Origin: Micromonospora purpureochromogenes
Lineage (GTDB): Bacteria > Actinomycetota > Actinomycetes > Mycobacteriales > Micromonosporaceae
NCBI RefSeq assembly: GCF_900091515.1
Contig: NZ_LT607410.1
Coordinates: forward strand, 6,510,001-6,574,000
Direction of reading: 5' to 3'
Length of the DNA: 64,000 nt
Below, piece after piece: positions 41,714 through 50,294 of this stretch. The notes beneath the pieces are model-generated. The model saw only the letters and a list, made by a program, of their open reading frames with translations, ran no database searches and had not been told where the DNA came from. The translations under genes and the position numbers were made by a program. How positions within the stretch are numbered: the first letter of the stretch is position 1; each line of letters starts with the position of its first letter.

Positions 41714-42877
41714 ATGCGTGCATTTCGCATCATCCTCATCGTCGCGCTCGTCCTCTCCCCCGTCGCCGTGTGGGCGCTACGCGGCGACATCATCCGTGAG
41801 CGCCTGTCGGCCCAGCCGCGCGCCGCCGGCCAGACCGCCGCACCCGCAGGCCCTCGGCAGATCACCATCGCCGGGTCCGGGGACATTCTCGTTCACCCAC
41901 CCACCTGGCAGCAGGCCCGCTCCGACGCCGCCAAGGCCGGCCAGGACGGGTACGAATTCGACCCGATCTTCGACGACATCCGCCCCGTCGTCTCGGCCGC
42001 CGACCTCGCCATCTGCCACATGGAAGCCCCCATGGGCCCCGGCAGCCCGCAGGACTTCCCCCGCTTCCGCGCCCCCACCGACCTCGCCCCTGCCGTCAAG
42101 ACCGCCGGCTACGACACCTGCTCCACCTCCAGCAACCACGCACTGGACCAGGGCGAAAAGGGCGTCTACGACAACCTCGACGCCCTTGACGCCGCCGGCC
42201 TGCGCCACACCGGCACCTTCCGCAGCGCCGCCGAACAAGTCCGGCCGACGATCTACCAGGTCAACGGCGTCAAGATCGGACACCTGTCCTACGCCATGCA
42301 CTTCAACGGGCTCAAGCCCCCTACCGGCAAGGCATGGCTGGCCAACCGCATCGACGTGCCCGCCATCAAGAAGGCCGCCGCCGCCACCCGCAAGGCCGGC
42401 GCGCAGATCATCGTGCTCTCCGCCCACTGGGGCACCGAGCTCGTCCACGAGCCCAGCGGAGACCAGCTGTTCTGGGCCCGCAAACTCATCGCCGATCCGA
42501 ACATCGACCTGATCATCGGCCACCACGCCCACGTCGTGCAGCCCTTCGAGAAGGTCGGCGACAAGTGGATCGCCTACGGCGTCGGCAACACCCTCGCCCG
42601 CCACGACTTCCCGGTCGACGCCAACCGGGAAGGCGTCATCGCCGCATTCACCTTCACCGAACAGCCCAACCACCGCTGGAAGATCACCCGAGCGCAAGCC
42701 ACCCCCATCTGGCTGTCCCTCAAACCCACCATCCGCGTCGTCAACCTCCCCGCAATCGTCGAGCACATGCCCTCTGTCGACCGCCGCCGGGCCCTCTACA
42801 CCGCAGCCATGGACCGCATCACCGGCTACCTCAACTCCCGCGGCGCCGAAGCAGCCGGGCTGCACATCGTCCGATGA
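41714..42877 (+). CDS. pgsA: CapA/PgsA-type poly-gamma-glutamate protein
   Basis: 387 residues. Signal-anchor (RIILIVALVLSPVAVWAL), then the CapA metallophosphatase-like domain: ITIAGSGDILVH, ADLAICHMEAPMG, CSTSSNHALDQGEKGVYD, VLSAHWGTELVHEPS and LIIGHHAHVVQPFEKVGDKW. CapA/PgsA acts outside the membrane in polymer export and chain handling. It begins 10 bp after the NlpC/P60 gene and closes the operon. No pgsE-like gene was recognised. The gap 42,878-43,159 has no gene. Confidence 0.9.
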   Translation: MRAFRIILIVALVLSPVAVWALRGDIIRERLSAQPRAAGQTAAPAGPRQITIAGSGDILVHPPTWQQARSDAAKAGQDGYEFDPIFDDIRPVVSAADLAICHMEAPMGPGSPQDFPRFRAPTDLAPAVKTAGYDTCSTSSNHALDQGEKGVYDNLDALDAAGLRHTGTFRSAAEQVRPTIYQVNGVKIGHLSYAMHFNGLKPPTGKAWLANRIDVPAIKKAAAATRKAGAQIIVLSAHWGTELVHEPSGDQLFWARKLIADPNIDLIIGHHAHVVQPFEKVGDKWIAYGVGNTLARHDFPVDANREGVIAAFTFTEQPNHRWKITRAQATPIWLSLKPTIRVVNLPAIVEHMPSVDRRRALYTAAMDRITGYLNSRGAEAAGLHIVR

Positions 42878-43159
42878 CGGAAGCCGGGTAGGCGACGACT
42901 GACTGCGGCCTCCGGCAGATGGCGGCTCCGACGGCAAGGACTCCGACAGCCGTCGCGGCCGGCGGGCGGCCCGCTGCGGCGGCGGTGCACGGCGGAGGGC
43001 AATGCCGGGTAAAGTGCGGTGTGTGTCGCCCGGGCGGTCGCCCGTGATCGAGACACCGCCACCGAGCGCCAGTGCGAGCGCCGGCCGGTTACCACGAATG
43101 TCGCGGCGAGAACTGCCCGCGAACCAGTGGCTCCTCAACTGCCGAAATGGGACTGTTGC

Positions 43160-43357
43160 ATGACATCGAACGACAATGATCGCTCCGCGTTGTTCCTCGC
43201 TACGCCGAACAACGACGAGCGCGACGACTCGGGCGTGACCTTCGACGGCAGCGAGGAGGCGATGCGGCAGCTGCGCCATCCCTTCACGGTGGCCCCGACC
43301 CGCCCCTCGAAGCGGCCGACGGCCTCCAGGGGTGACGACCCGGAGCAGCGCGACTGA
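43160..43357 (+). CDS. Small acidic hypothetical protein
   Basis: A 65-residue frame from ATG 43,160: SNDNDRSALFLATPNNDERD and DGSEEAMRQLRHPFTV. Composition is protein-like but no binding site is obvious and no family was recognised. It could be a small accessory protein or spurious. Confidence 0.35.
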   Translation: MTSNDNDRSALFLATPNNDERDDSGVTFDGSEEAMRQLRHPFTVAPTRPSKRPTASRGDDPEQRD

Positions 43358-43473
43358 CCCGAGGCCGTCAGGCACCGGCCGGCCGACCACGAGCAGGCCG
43401 AGGTCGAGGAGCGGCCGCCCAGGCCGCGCCACCACCGCCGACCAAGATTCACGAGGTACGCGGAAAGCAGGCC

Positions 43474-44517
43474 TCAGCGCAGTGCGCGGTCCGTCCGCGG
43501 CTCGCCGGATCCGATGCTGTCCAGGTGGCGCAGGGCCTCGGCCCAGGACCGGGCGAGGCTGGTCTCGTGGTAGTCGATGTCGTGCTCGGCGCAGAACCGA
43601 CGGATCAATGGTCCGGCGTGGCGCAGATTGGGGCACGGCATGCTCGGGAACAGATGGTGTTCGATCTGATAATTGAGCCCACCGAGCAGGACGTCCACGA
43701 ACCGCCCACCGCGCACGTTGCGCGAGGTGAGCACCTGTCTCCGCAGATAGTCGAGGTTGTCCTCGGCGTCGAGGATCGGCATGCCCTTGTGGTTGGGCGC
43801 GAACGAGCAGCCGAGGTAGAGGCCCAGCACCCCCTGGTTGACCGCGATGAACGCGACGGCCTGCGCGGGGCTCAACACCAGGAGAACGGCGGCGAGGTAG
43901 CCACCCAGGTGCAGGGCGAGCAGTCCGACTTCGGCGGGCCGACGCGCGATGCGGCGTGGGCCGAGGAGGGCCTTCACGCTGTTGGCGTGCAGGTGCAGGC
44001 CTTCCAGCAGGAGCAGCGGGAAGAACAGGTACGCCTGGAAGCGGACGACCAGCGCACCGAGGCCGCGCCGTCGCCGGGCCTGGCCGGTGGTGAAGGACAG
44101 GGGCGCCACGGTGACGTCGGGGTCCTTGCCCTCGGTGTTCGGGTGGGCGTGGTGCCGGTTGTGCTTGTCCACCCACCAGCCGTAGCTGAGCCCGGTCAGC
44201 AGGTTGCCGTGCACCATGCCGATCAGGTCGTTTCCGCGGCGCGTGCGGGCTATCTGCCGGTGCCCGGCGTCGTGGCCGATGAATCCGGCCTGCGCGAAGA
44301 CCACCGCGAGGGCCGCGGCGACGCCCAGCTGCCACCACGATTCACCCAACCGGGCGAACAGGCCCCACAGTCCGACGAAGGAAGCGACGACGAGGCCGAT
44401 CCGCACGGTGTAGTGCCCCCGCCGCCGCTCGAGTAGACCCGCGGCCCGGACCTGCCGGGACAGGTCGGCGTAGGCACTGCCCCGCTGGCGGTCGGCGTCA
44501 AGGCTGGTGTCACTCAC
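43474..44517 (-). CDS. Membrane fatty-acid (acyl-lipid/acyl-CoA) desaturase
   Basis: 347 residues with the three histidine boxes of membrane di-iron desaturases: HDAGHRQ (near 85), HNRHHAHPN (near 120) and QIEHHLFPS (near 290). Hydrophobic stretches before and after are consistent with four membrane helices. Such enzymes insert double bonds into acyl chains, helped by a ferredoxin-type donor, and adjust membrane fluidity. A small gene at 44,553 lies upstream on the same strand, 36 bp away. The exact regioselectivity cannot be seen. Confidence 0.9.
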   Translation of the reverse strand: MSDTSLDADRQRGSAYADLSRQVRAAGLLERRRGHYTVRIGLVVASFVGLWGLFARLGESWWQLGVAAALAVVFAQAGFIGHDAGHRQIARTRRGNDLIGMVHGNLLTGLSYGWWVDKHNRHHAHPNTEGKDPDVTVAPLSFTTGQARRRRGLGALVVRFQAYLFFPLLLLEGLHLHANSVKALLGPRRIARRPAEVGLLALHLGGYLAAVLLVLSPAQAVAFIAVNQGVLGLYLGCSFAPNHKGMPILDAEDNLDYLRRQVLTSRNVRGGRFVDVLLGGLNYQIEHHLFPSMPCPNLRHAGPLIRRFCAEHDIDYHETSLARSWAEALRHLDSIGSGEPRTDRALR

Positions 44518-44552
44518 GATCGCATGTCCACTCGGCGCAGTCCGCCAGTCGG

Positions 44553-44702
44553 TCAGCGGCGTCGGCCCGCTCCTCCGGTCACCCGCTCCATCAGCTGTCG
44601 AAGCTTCTGCTGGGTGCTGGGTTTGGCCGCCTGGGTGCGACCGAACCGCATCATGTCACGACCCTTCGGGCTGTTGAGCAGACCCTTGATCCGTTCAGTC
44701 AT
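44553..44702 (-). CDS. Small basic protein upstream of the desaturase
   Basis: 49 residues from ATG 44,702: TERIKGLLNSPKGRDMMRFG and STQQKLRQLMERVTGG. Basic and helical, reminiscent of short conserved actinomycete proteins of unknown role. Thirty-six bp upstream of the desaturase and on the same strand, so probably co-transcribed. Translation is plausible because a GGGATCG site precedes it. The gap to the sigma factor, 44,703-45,053, holds no other clear gene. Confidence 0.5.
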   Translation of the reverse strand: MTERIKGLLNSPKGRDMMRFGRTQAAKPSTQQKLRQLMERVTGGAGRRR

Positions 44703-45053
44703 CGATCCCGACGTCACGATGCGCTCCCTCCTGACGGCCGGCTACCGGCTGACCCGGCGCCCTTTCACCTTCAGTGTCAGCCATCGCCGAGCCGTGTCGG
44801 GGCGGATTGGGTGATCCGCCAGCCGTCGCCGCATCACCGGCCGCCACGCTGGGACGCCTCATACTTTCGGCTAGCAATTGATCCGCCTTTCGGGTAACGT
44901 TCGCGGCATCAAGTGAACGACATGACGCGGCGGCGAGGCCCGTGATCGTGGCCTTGCGACAGCGCACCAGCCCGTACGTGCGCCCCGGCGACAGCCGGTT
45001 CGGAGACCTTCCGGTCGTTTCGATCAGCGGGCCCGTGCGGGAAGGCCACACTC

Positions 45054-45866
45054 ATGGTCACCACCTTCGAACCGACGACGAGCACCCGCTTCGGCGAGCG
45101 CAGCAGCGCGCAGAGCGCCGACAGCGCGGATGCCCTCCTGGCGGCGATGGCCGCGACTCCGGCCGGCGACCCCCGTCGCCCGGCGCTGCGGGAACGCGCC
45201 ATCGAGGCGTGGTTGCCGCTCGCCCGCCATCTGGCGCGCCGCTACTCGGGACGCGGCGTACACGACGAGGACCTGGCCCAGACCGCGGTGGTCGGGCTGA
45301 TCAAGGCCGTCGACAACTTCGATCCCACCCGGGGCGTCGACTTCACCGGGTACGCCATCCCGACCGTCATCGGCGAGATCAAGCGGTACTTCCGCGACCG
45401 CACCTGGGCCGTGCGGGTGCCCCGCCGCCTGCAGGAGCTGCGTCTGTCGATCACCGATGCCAACAGCACGCTCACCCACACCCTGGGGCGTTCACCGACC
45501 GTGGCCGATATCGCGACGTACCTCGACCTGCCGGAGGAGACGGTCCTCGAAGGACTGGAAGGGGCCCGCGCCTACCGCGCCACCTCGCTGTCCACTCCGA
45601 CCGGCGCCGACGGCGGCATGGAACTCGGCGACACCCTCGGGGCGGACGACCACGGCCTCGACATCGTCGAGCTCCGCGTCGCCCTCGGCCCGGCCCTCGC
45701 CACCCTGCCGGAACGCGAACGCCGGATCCTGACCATGCGCTTCCACGGCAATCTCACCCAGGGCCAGATCGCCGAGCAGATCGGCATCTCGCAGATGCAC
45801 GTCTCCCGGCTCATCACCCGAGCGCTGGCTGCCCTGCGCGGCCATTTCGCCGACGAGCGCCCCTGA
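45054..45866 (+). CDS. SigB/SigF-family RNA polymerase sigma factor
   Basis: 270 residues with regions 2, 3 and 4: WLPLARHLARRYSGRGVHDE, DLAQTAVVGLIKAVDNFDPT, VPRRLQELRLSITDANSTL, and LPERERRILTMRFHGNLTQG with the HTH QIAEQIGISQMHVSRLI. This is the group 3 SigB/SigF type governing general stress or development in actinomycetes. Partner-switching regulators (STAS, HATPase, PP2C) lie 4-7 kb away, and SigB-type promoters are visible in front of several genes. No anti-sigma gene is adjacent. Confidence 0.88.
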   Translation: MVTTFEPTTSTRFGERSSAQSADSADALLAAMAATPAGDPRRPALRERAIEAWLPLARHLARRYSGRGVHDEDLAQTAVVGLIKAVDNFDPTRGVDFTGYAIPTVIGEIKRYFRDRTWAVRVPRRLQELRLSITDANSTLTHTLGRSPTVADIATYLDLPEETVLEGLEGARAYRATSLSTPTGADGGMELGDTLGADDHGLDIVELRVALGPALATLPERERRILTMRFHGNLTQGQIAEQIGISQMHVSRLITRALAALRGHFADERP

Positions 45867-46149
45867 GCCGCCGGTCCATCAGGCCCGCGCAGCGCCACGT
45901 AGCGGTGGTGAAGATCGACGCCGGGGTACGGGCCTGATCCTCCGCACGACCTTGCCGCCCGTTCGCCGCACCTGCGATCGGGCGGCGACGTACGTCCGCA
46001 GCGGGGACGTGGGGGTGGCGGCAGTCATGCTGTGGTGCGGCCTGGTGCGGGCGGACGCTCCGGCACCGCACTCCCGGCCCCGGCCCCGGCCCCGGCGACC
46101 GGCGACCGGTGACCGGCGTCGACCTGGTCGCCCTCGATGGGCGCCATCC

Positions 46150-46323
46150 TCACCGGGACGGCGCGTCCACGAGGTCGGCCGGATCGAGATGCAGGGTGGC
46201 GAGCAGCCCCACGTGCTGCGCCGGGTCCACCAGTTCCGGCAGTTCGCGTTCGATCCAGTCGGCCCTCATCTGCTGGCCGCGTTCGCGAAGGACGGTGGCG
46301 ATCCGGTCTCTGGCGATCCTCAT
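46150..46323 (-). CDS. Small hypothetical protein, 57 aa
   Basis: ATG 46,323 with GGGAG upstream. RIARDRIATVLRERGQQMRA then ELVDPAQHVGLLATLHLDPA is amphipathic and acidic at the end. No family was recognised. The gap before it, 45,867-46,149, is rich in CCCCGG and CGACCGG repeats. The gap after, 46,324-46,772, has no convincing gene. Confidence 0.45.
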   Translation of the reverse strand: MRIARDRIATVLRERGQQMRADWIERELPELVDPAQHVGLLATLHLDPADLVDAPSR

Positions 46324-46772
46324 TCGGGTGCTCCCTTGTGAAGCCGTCCGGAGCGGTCACGCGTACGGACGGCGGTGTGATTGCGCCGGTCGATCCCACC
46401 GCCGACTGTCGGGGCGGGGCGGCCCTGGACCGGGCGTGACCGGCGGATCGTGCGGTCGGGACGTGGTAGGCGATCAGCCAGCACGGCGAGGAGCTGTCCC
46501 GATGGGGGATGACGATTGGTCAAGGCCGCCATGAACTGGCGGCGACGGCACCTGACGGCCACCGGGGGCCCGGGCGACATGCCAACCGTACGCCTCACGG
46601 CCTGGATCGGCACAATCACCGGAGGCAGGGCCTCCTGTGAACCCCCTCGGTGGCCGAGGCGTGGGCCGGTGGTGTCGCCGAGCCTCCGCTGACTGACGGT
46701 CCGTCGGCCGTCGCGGCCTCCGGGGCGGGTCGGCCCGTGCGGTATCCGGGTGCGATCGGCCCGCCCTCCTGG

Positions 46773-47096
46773 TCAGGGCGCGATGCGCAGCCGGCGGATC
46801 TGCCGGTCGTCGTAGTCGGCAAACCGGAAGCGCAGGCCGGCGACGGGGCTGCCGGGAAAGTCCCCGCTGATGGTGGCCGTCACCACCGTCCCCTCCGAGG
46901 TGTCCTCGACGTCGGTGATCTCGTACGACACCAGGGGCTTGTCCCGGCGCCAGGCGCGGATCGCCTCGATCCCCCGGTGCTCCCTGCCCTCGTCCTCGAC
47001 GACCGCGTCGTCGGCGAAGAGCGCGAAGTAGGCGTCCCGGTCCGGCTTGCCGGCCAGCGCGAAGTAGCGACGGATGATCTCAGGCGGGTCGGTCAT
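46773..47096 (-). CDS. Nuclear transport factor 2-like (SnoaL-type) protein
   Basis: 107 residues, ATG 47,096. EIIRRYFALAGKPDRDAYFA with LFADDAVVEDEGREHRGIEA and VVTATISGDFPGSPVAGLRF show the NTF2/SnoaL-like fold. A soluble, probably dimeric small protein with a hydrophobic pocket. No partner genes suggest a substrate. It is not closely related to the 18.5-kb NTF2-like protein. Confidence 0.8.
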   Translation of the reverse strand: MTDPPEIIRRYFALAGKPDRDAYFALFADDAVVEDEGREHRGIEAIRAWRRDKPLVSYEITDVEDTSEGTVVTATISGDFPGSPVAGLRFRFADYDDRQIRRLRIAP

Positions 47097-47380
47097 CGGA
47101 GCCCTCCACTGGACGTGCGTCGGTCAGACGGCGACCCCATCTACGTCACGCAACGTCACGACCTACCCGAGGATCGTCGCACCGCTGAAGGTGCCCGCGG
47201 ACGTGATCGCCACCGCACCGGCCGGCCAGCGCACTGCGCGCACCGCAGCCCAGGTGGAAGCGAGTACGCCCTCGCCTGCCGGGTAGGAAGGGACGTGAGC
47301 GCCCCTGCGGACTGTCGCCCCGGCTGCGGCGGAGCGCCCCCGGCCGGCCCGCCGGCGGACGGACCGTCCCGGAACGCCCG

Positions 47381-48478
47381 ATGAACGCCGTCGTCGACAA
47401 CGCGCGGCGCGCCGTGCGGGAGGCGTACGAACGGCTGCGCACCTACTTCATCGTCGCCCTCCAGGCGGGGCTGGCGGCGGGACTGTCCTGGTCCATCGCC
47501 AGCAACCTGCTGCACAACCCGCAACCGCTGTTCGCGCCCGCGGCGGCGGTGGGCACGATCGCCGCCGCGATCGGCAACCGGGTACGCCGGACCGCCGAGC
47601 TGCTCGCCGGGGTGATCCTCGGGGTGCTGGCCGGGGACCTGATCATCGAGGTGATCGGCGCGGGGCCGGTGCAGACCGGCTTCGTGGTGGCGCTCGCGAT
47701 CTCGGTGGCGGTGCTGTTCCGCGGCAGCGGCGCGGTGATGGTGCAGGCCGGCAGCACCGCCGTGCTGTTGGGGACGGTGTCACCGGAGGGGCCGGACCTC
47801 GCCGTACCCCGGACCGCGAACGCCCTGGTCGGTGGATTGACCGCGGTCGCCGTGGCGCTGCTGATCCTGCCGATCAACCCGGTGCGGGTGGTGCACCGCG
47901 CGGCCGGCCCGACGCTGGACCTGTTCGCACACCAGTTGACGGTCACCGCCGACGCGCTACGGGAGGGGAACGCGGCGGGGGCACAGGAGGCACTGGACCG
48001 GCTCGTCGCGGCCGAGGCCGAGCGCCGACAGACCACCGAGATCGTCGCCGCCGCACAAGAGGTGGCCGTCCTGTCCCCCTGGTGGCGGCGACGGCGCGAG
48101 CTGCTGAGCCGGTACGAGCACGCCGCCGACCATTTGGAGCTGGCCTTCGTCAATGCCCGCGGCATGGTCCGGCGGAGCGTGTCCCTGCTCGACGCCGGTG
48201 AACCGGTCCCACCCGACCTGCCCCGCTCTGTCGAGCACTTCGGGCAGGCGCTGCGGCTGCTGCACCGGGACTTCCTCGCCGGCCGCGTCCCCGACATCGC
48301 CCGGGCCCGCGCCGTGCAGGCCGCGGGCGAGGCACGCCGGGCGTACGCGGAGGGCCTGGGCTTCTCGGGCACGATCGTCGTATCGCAGCTGGGCATCGTG
48401 GTGAGTGAGACACTTCAGGCGTCCGGCCTCGACATGGCGGAGGCGAACCGGCAGGCCGGCATCACGGCGGGCATCTGA
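47381..48478 (+). CDS. FUSC/aromatic-acid-exporter-like membrane protein
   Basis: 365 residues. The N-terminal half has about five membrane segments (YFIVALQAGLAAGLSWSIAS, LFAPAAAVGTIAAAIGN, LLAGVILGVLAGDLIIEVI, FVVALAISVAVLFR, ALVGGLTAVAVALLILPI) with GNRVRRTAELLAGVILG as family signature. The C-terminal half is a long cytoplasmic helical domain (EALDRLVAAEAERRQTTEIV). It resembles the ArAE/FUSC proteins, which export aromatic acids or act in envelope stress. Substrate unknown. Confidence 0.8.
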   Translation: MNAVVDNARRAVREAYERLRTYFIVALQAGLAAGLSWSIASNLLHNPQPLFAPAAAVGTIAAAIGNRVRRTAELLAGVILGVLAGDLIIEVIGAGPVQTGFVVALAISVAVLFRGSGAVMVQAGSTAVLLGTVSPEGPDLAVPRTANALVGGLTAVAVALLILPINPVRVVHRAAGPTLDLFAHQLTVTADALREGNAAGAQEALDRLVAAEAERRQTTEIVAAAQEVAVLSPWWRRRRELLSRYEHAADHLELAFVNARGMVRRSVSLLDAGEPVPPDLPRSVEHFGQALRLLHRDFLAGRVPDIARARAVQAAGEARRAYAEGLGFSGTIVVSQLGIVVSETLQASGLDMAEANRQAGITAGI

Positions 48479-48586
48479 ACGCACCCGGTCCCGGGCCGCT
48501 ACGGCCACCGGCAGGATCAAAGCCCGGCGGCGCGGATCACCGCGCCGGCGGGGGTCGGCGTCAGTTTCGCGCGAACGCGCCCGCGC

Positions 48587-48823
48587 TCAGCGGGGCAGCT
48601 CGCGCCACGCGGGATTACCCCCGCGCCAGGCCCCGGCGAGAATGCTCGCCGAGGTACGACTCGGACACTCCTGCACCTTCGACCGGCCGTAGGCGCCGCC
48701 GATCTGTGCCTGTACCTCCCAGCGCAGCCCGTCGCTGCGGATGTACACGTCGCGACGGCCGCGTGCCGTCGCGTCCCCGTTCCACCAATGCTCCTCGACG
48801 ATCACCTCGCGACGGTATCTCAA
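48587..48823 (-). CDS. Hypothetical protein, 78 aa
   Basis: MRYRREVIVEEHWWNGDATA through DVYIRSDGLRWEVQAQIGGA to CPSRTSASILAGAWRGG. Compact beta-rich composition typical of small conserved Micromonosporaceae proteins. One Cys. No family or neighbour suggests a role. Confidence 0.6.
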   Translation of the reverse strand: MRYRREVIVEEHWWNGDATARGRRDVYIRSDGLRWEVQAQIGGAYGRSKVQECPSRTSASILAGAWRGGNPAWRELPR

Positions 48824-48953
48824 CCGGGGTCAGATCGGCACCGCCCGGTGGCCCACTACCGCAGCTCGATCGGCTGGCCGGGCGGCCGGAACTCGGCGAA
48901 ACGGACCGCTTTCGGTCCCACCGTCGCAGTCGGGCGACCGGACCGGCCGGTCG

Positions 48954-49622
48954 TCAGTCGTCGGAGTCGGGCGACCAGTTCTCCAGCTTCCTGCGCTTCT
49001 TCTCCTGCTTGCGCATCCGCAGCTCCCGCTCGGAGGGCTTGCGCTTGATCGCCACCCCGCCCCAGAGGGCGAACCCGCCGACGGTGACCGTCGGGGCACC
49101 GGGCGCGCCCGGCCCGGTGGCCCGGTGGTCGAAGCCGCCCATCACCCCGATCCCGGTGACGTGCACGGTGGCCTGCTCGGGCACCCAGATCTCCAGGCCC
49201 CCCATCAGGGCGTAGGCATTGATCCGCACCGCCCCCACGGTGAAGATCGCGTCGCGCAGGTCGACCAGCCCGCCGCCCCAGAACGCCAGGCAGGTGAACT
49301 CGGGGCCGACGCTCCACGGGCCGGACCGTTCGAACTTGCCGGCCAGGGCGAAGCCGCTGCGCGACACCGGCGCCCCGGCGACGTACGCCGGTGGCGGGTG
49401 CGGGAACAGCGACGACCCCACGGCGGGGAGGTCGTGGGTCAGGGGTTCGAGTTCGGCGTAGGTGCGGGCGGCGTAGACGCGGCCCAGCCGGTCGTCCAAC
49501 TCGCCCAGGTCGAGCCGGCCCTCGGCGGCCGCCTCCCGCAGCACGGCCGCGACCCGCTCCCGGTCGGCGTCGGAGGTACGGATCTGTCCCGGGTGCACCG
49601 GTTCCGGAATGAGCTCACTCAC
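48954..49622 (-). CDS. DUF1707 (SHOCT-like) domain protein
   Basis: 222 residues from GTG 49,622. The N-terminal DUF1707 domain is clear: IRTSDADRERVAAVLREAAA, GRLDLGELDDRLGRVYAART and YAELEPLTHDLP. The C-terminal beta-rich region (TCLAFWGGGLVDLRDAIFTV, AYALMGGLEIWVPEQATVHV) resembles the cell-wall-active antibiotics response (LiaF-like) domain. Such proteins are small membrane-associated or regulatory proteins in actinomycetes. No membrane helix is evident here. Confidence 0.8.
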   Translation of the reverse strand: MSELIPEPVHPGQIRTSDADRERVAAVLREAAAEGRLDLGELDDRLGRVYAARTYAELEPLTHDLPAVGSSLFPHPPPAYVAGAPVSRSGFALAGKFERSGPWSVGPEFTCLAFWGGGLVDLRDAIFTVGAVRINAYALMGGLEIWVPEQATVHVTGIGVMGGFDHRATGPGAPGAPTVTVGGFALWGGVAIKRKPSERELRMRKQEKKRRKLENWSPDSDD

Positions 49623-49794
49623 ATAGAGGAGCGTAGAACAACCACGCACCCGGCCGGGCCCGCGCCACCCGCCCGACGGCGGTCCGCGGCCGGTCTCCGC
49701 AGGCACGGGACCGCAGCCTGCGGCGGGGCACTGTCCGGGTCACGACACCGGCGGAAATCGCTTAGGACGCGGCTACGGAGGGTAAACCGGGATC

Positions 49795-50223
49795 ATGGCA
49801 CAGCTGCGCACCTCACCCCCGTCGCCGCCGGCTACCGAGCTGCGGCGCTGGCAGCTGTCCAGTGCCGCCGACCTGCGCGGCCTGCGGGCGTCCCTGCACC
49901 AGGCGCTGACCGGCGAGGAACTGGCCGCCGGGGAGGATCTGGACGAGGTCCCCGAGCTGATGGTCCTGGTCGCCACGGAGCTGGCCACCAACGCCCTGCG
50001 GCACGGCATCCCGCCCACCACCGTGCGCCTGCTGGTCGCCGAGGGCCGGTTCATCCTGGAGGTCGCCGACCACGACCTGAGCACCATCCCGGAGCTGGTC
50101 GACACCCGTCCGATGGGGGCCGGTGGGCGGGGGCTCCAGATCGCCGAGGCCGTCTCGCTGGATGTCGGCTGGTACGCCACCGACCGCACCAAGAACATCT
50201 GGGCCGCCTTCCCCCGGAGCTGA
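49795..50223 (+). CDS. ATP-binding anti-sigma-type (HATPase_c) protein
   Basis: 142 residues: SAADLRGLRASLHQALTGEE, ELMVLVATELATNALRHGIP (N box), FILEVADHD, GAGGRGLQIAEAVSLDVGWY (G box). This is the small RsbW/SpoIIAB-like kinase class common in Streptomyces and Micromonospora. It may bind a sigma factor or phosphorylate a STAS protein. The site GGAGGGTAA precedes the start closely. It opens the partner-switching cluster and is 71 bp upstream of the PP2C gene. Confidence 0.8.
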   Translation: MAQLRTSPPSPPATELRRWQLSSAADLRGLRASLHQALTGEELAAGEDLDEVPELMVLVATELATNALRHGIPPTTVRLLVAEGRFILEVADHDLSTIPELVDTRPMGAGGRGLQIAEAVSLDVGWYATDRTKNIWAAFPRS

Positions 50224-50232
50224 CCGGCCGCC

Positions 50233-50258
50233 GTTCCGAGCGGCGGCCGGCGGGGTAC
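50233..50258 (+). promoter_or_regulatory. Candidate SigB-type promoter before the PP2C gene
   Basis: GTTCCG (50,233-50,238), a 14-nt spacer, GGGTAC (50,253-50,258). One mismatch in each box from the GTTT / GGGTAT consensus. The spacing equals that of the csbD promoter at 58,689. Confidence 0.4.
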
Positions 50259-50294
50259 CCGTACCGACATGCGGACGGCAGGACGGAGGCGACG

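Noticed and set aside
44695..45051. Long minus-strand frame upstream of the sigma factor.
   Set aside because: Composition is Arg/Pro-rich, there is no ribosome-binding site, and it overlaps the better small gene at 44,553-44,702.
46073..46112. CCCCGG and CGACCGG tandem repeats as a phase-variation tract.
   Set aside because: They lie outside any gene, so length change would have no visible effect.
46320..46619. 99-codon minus-strand frame.
   Set aside because: It overlaps the start of the small gene at 46,323 and lacks coding character.
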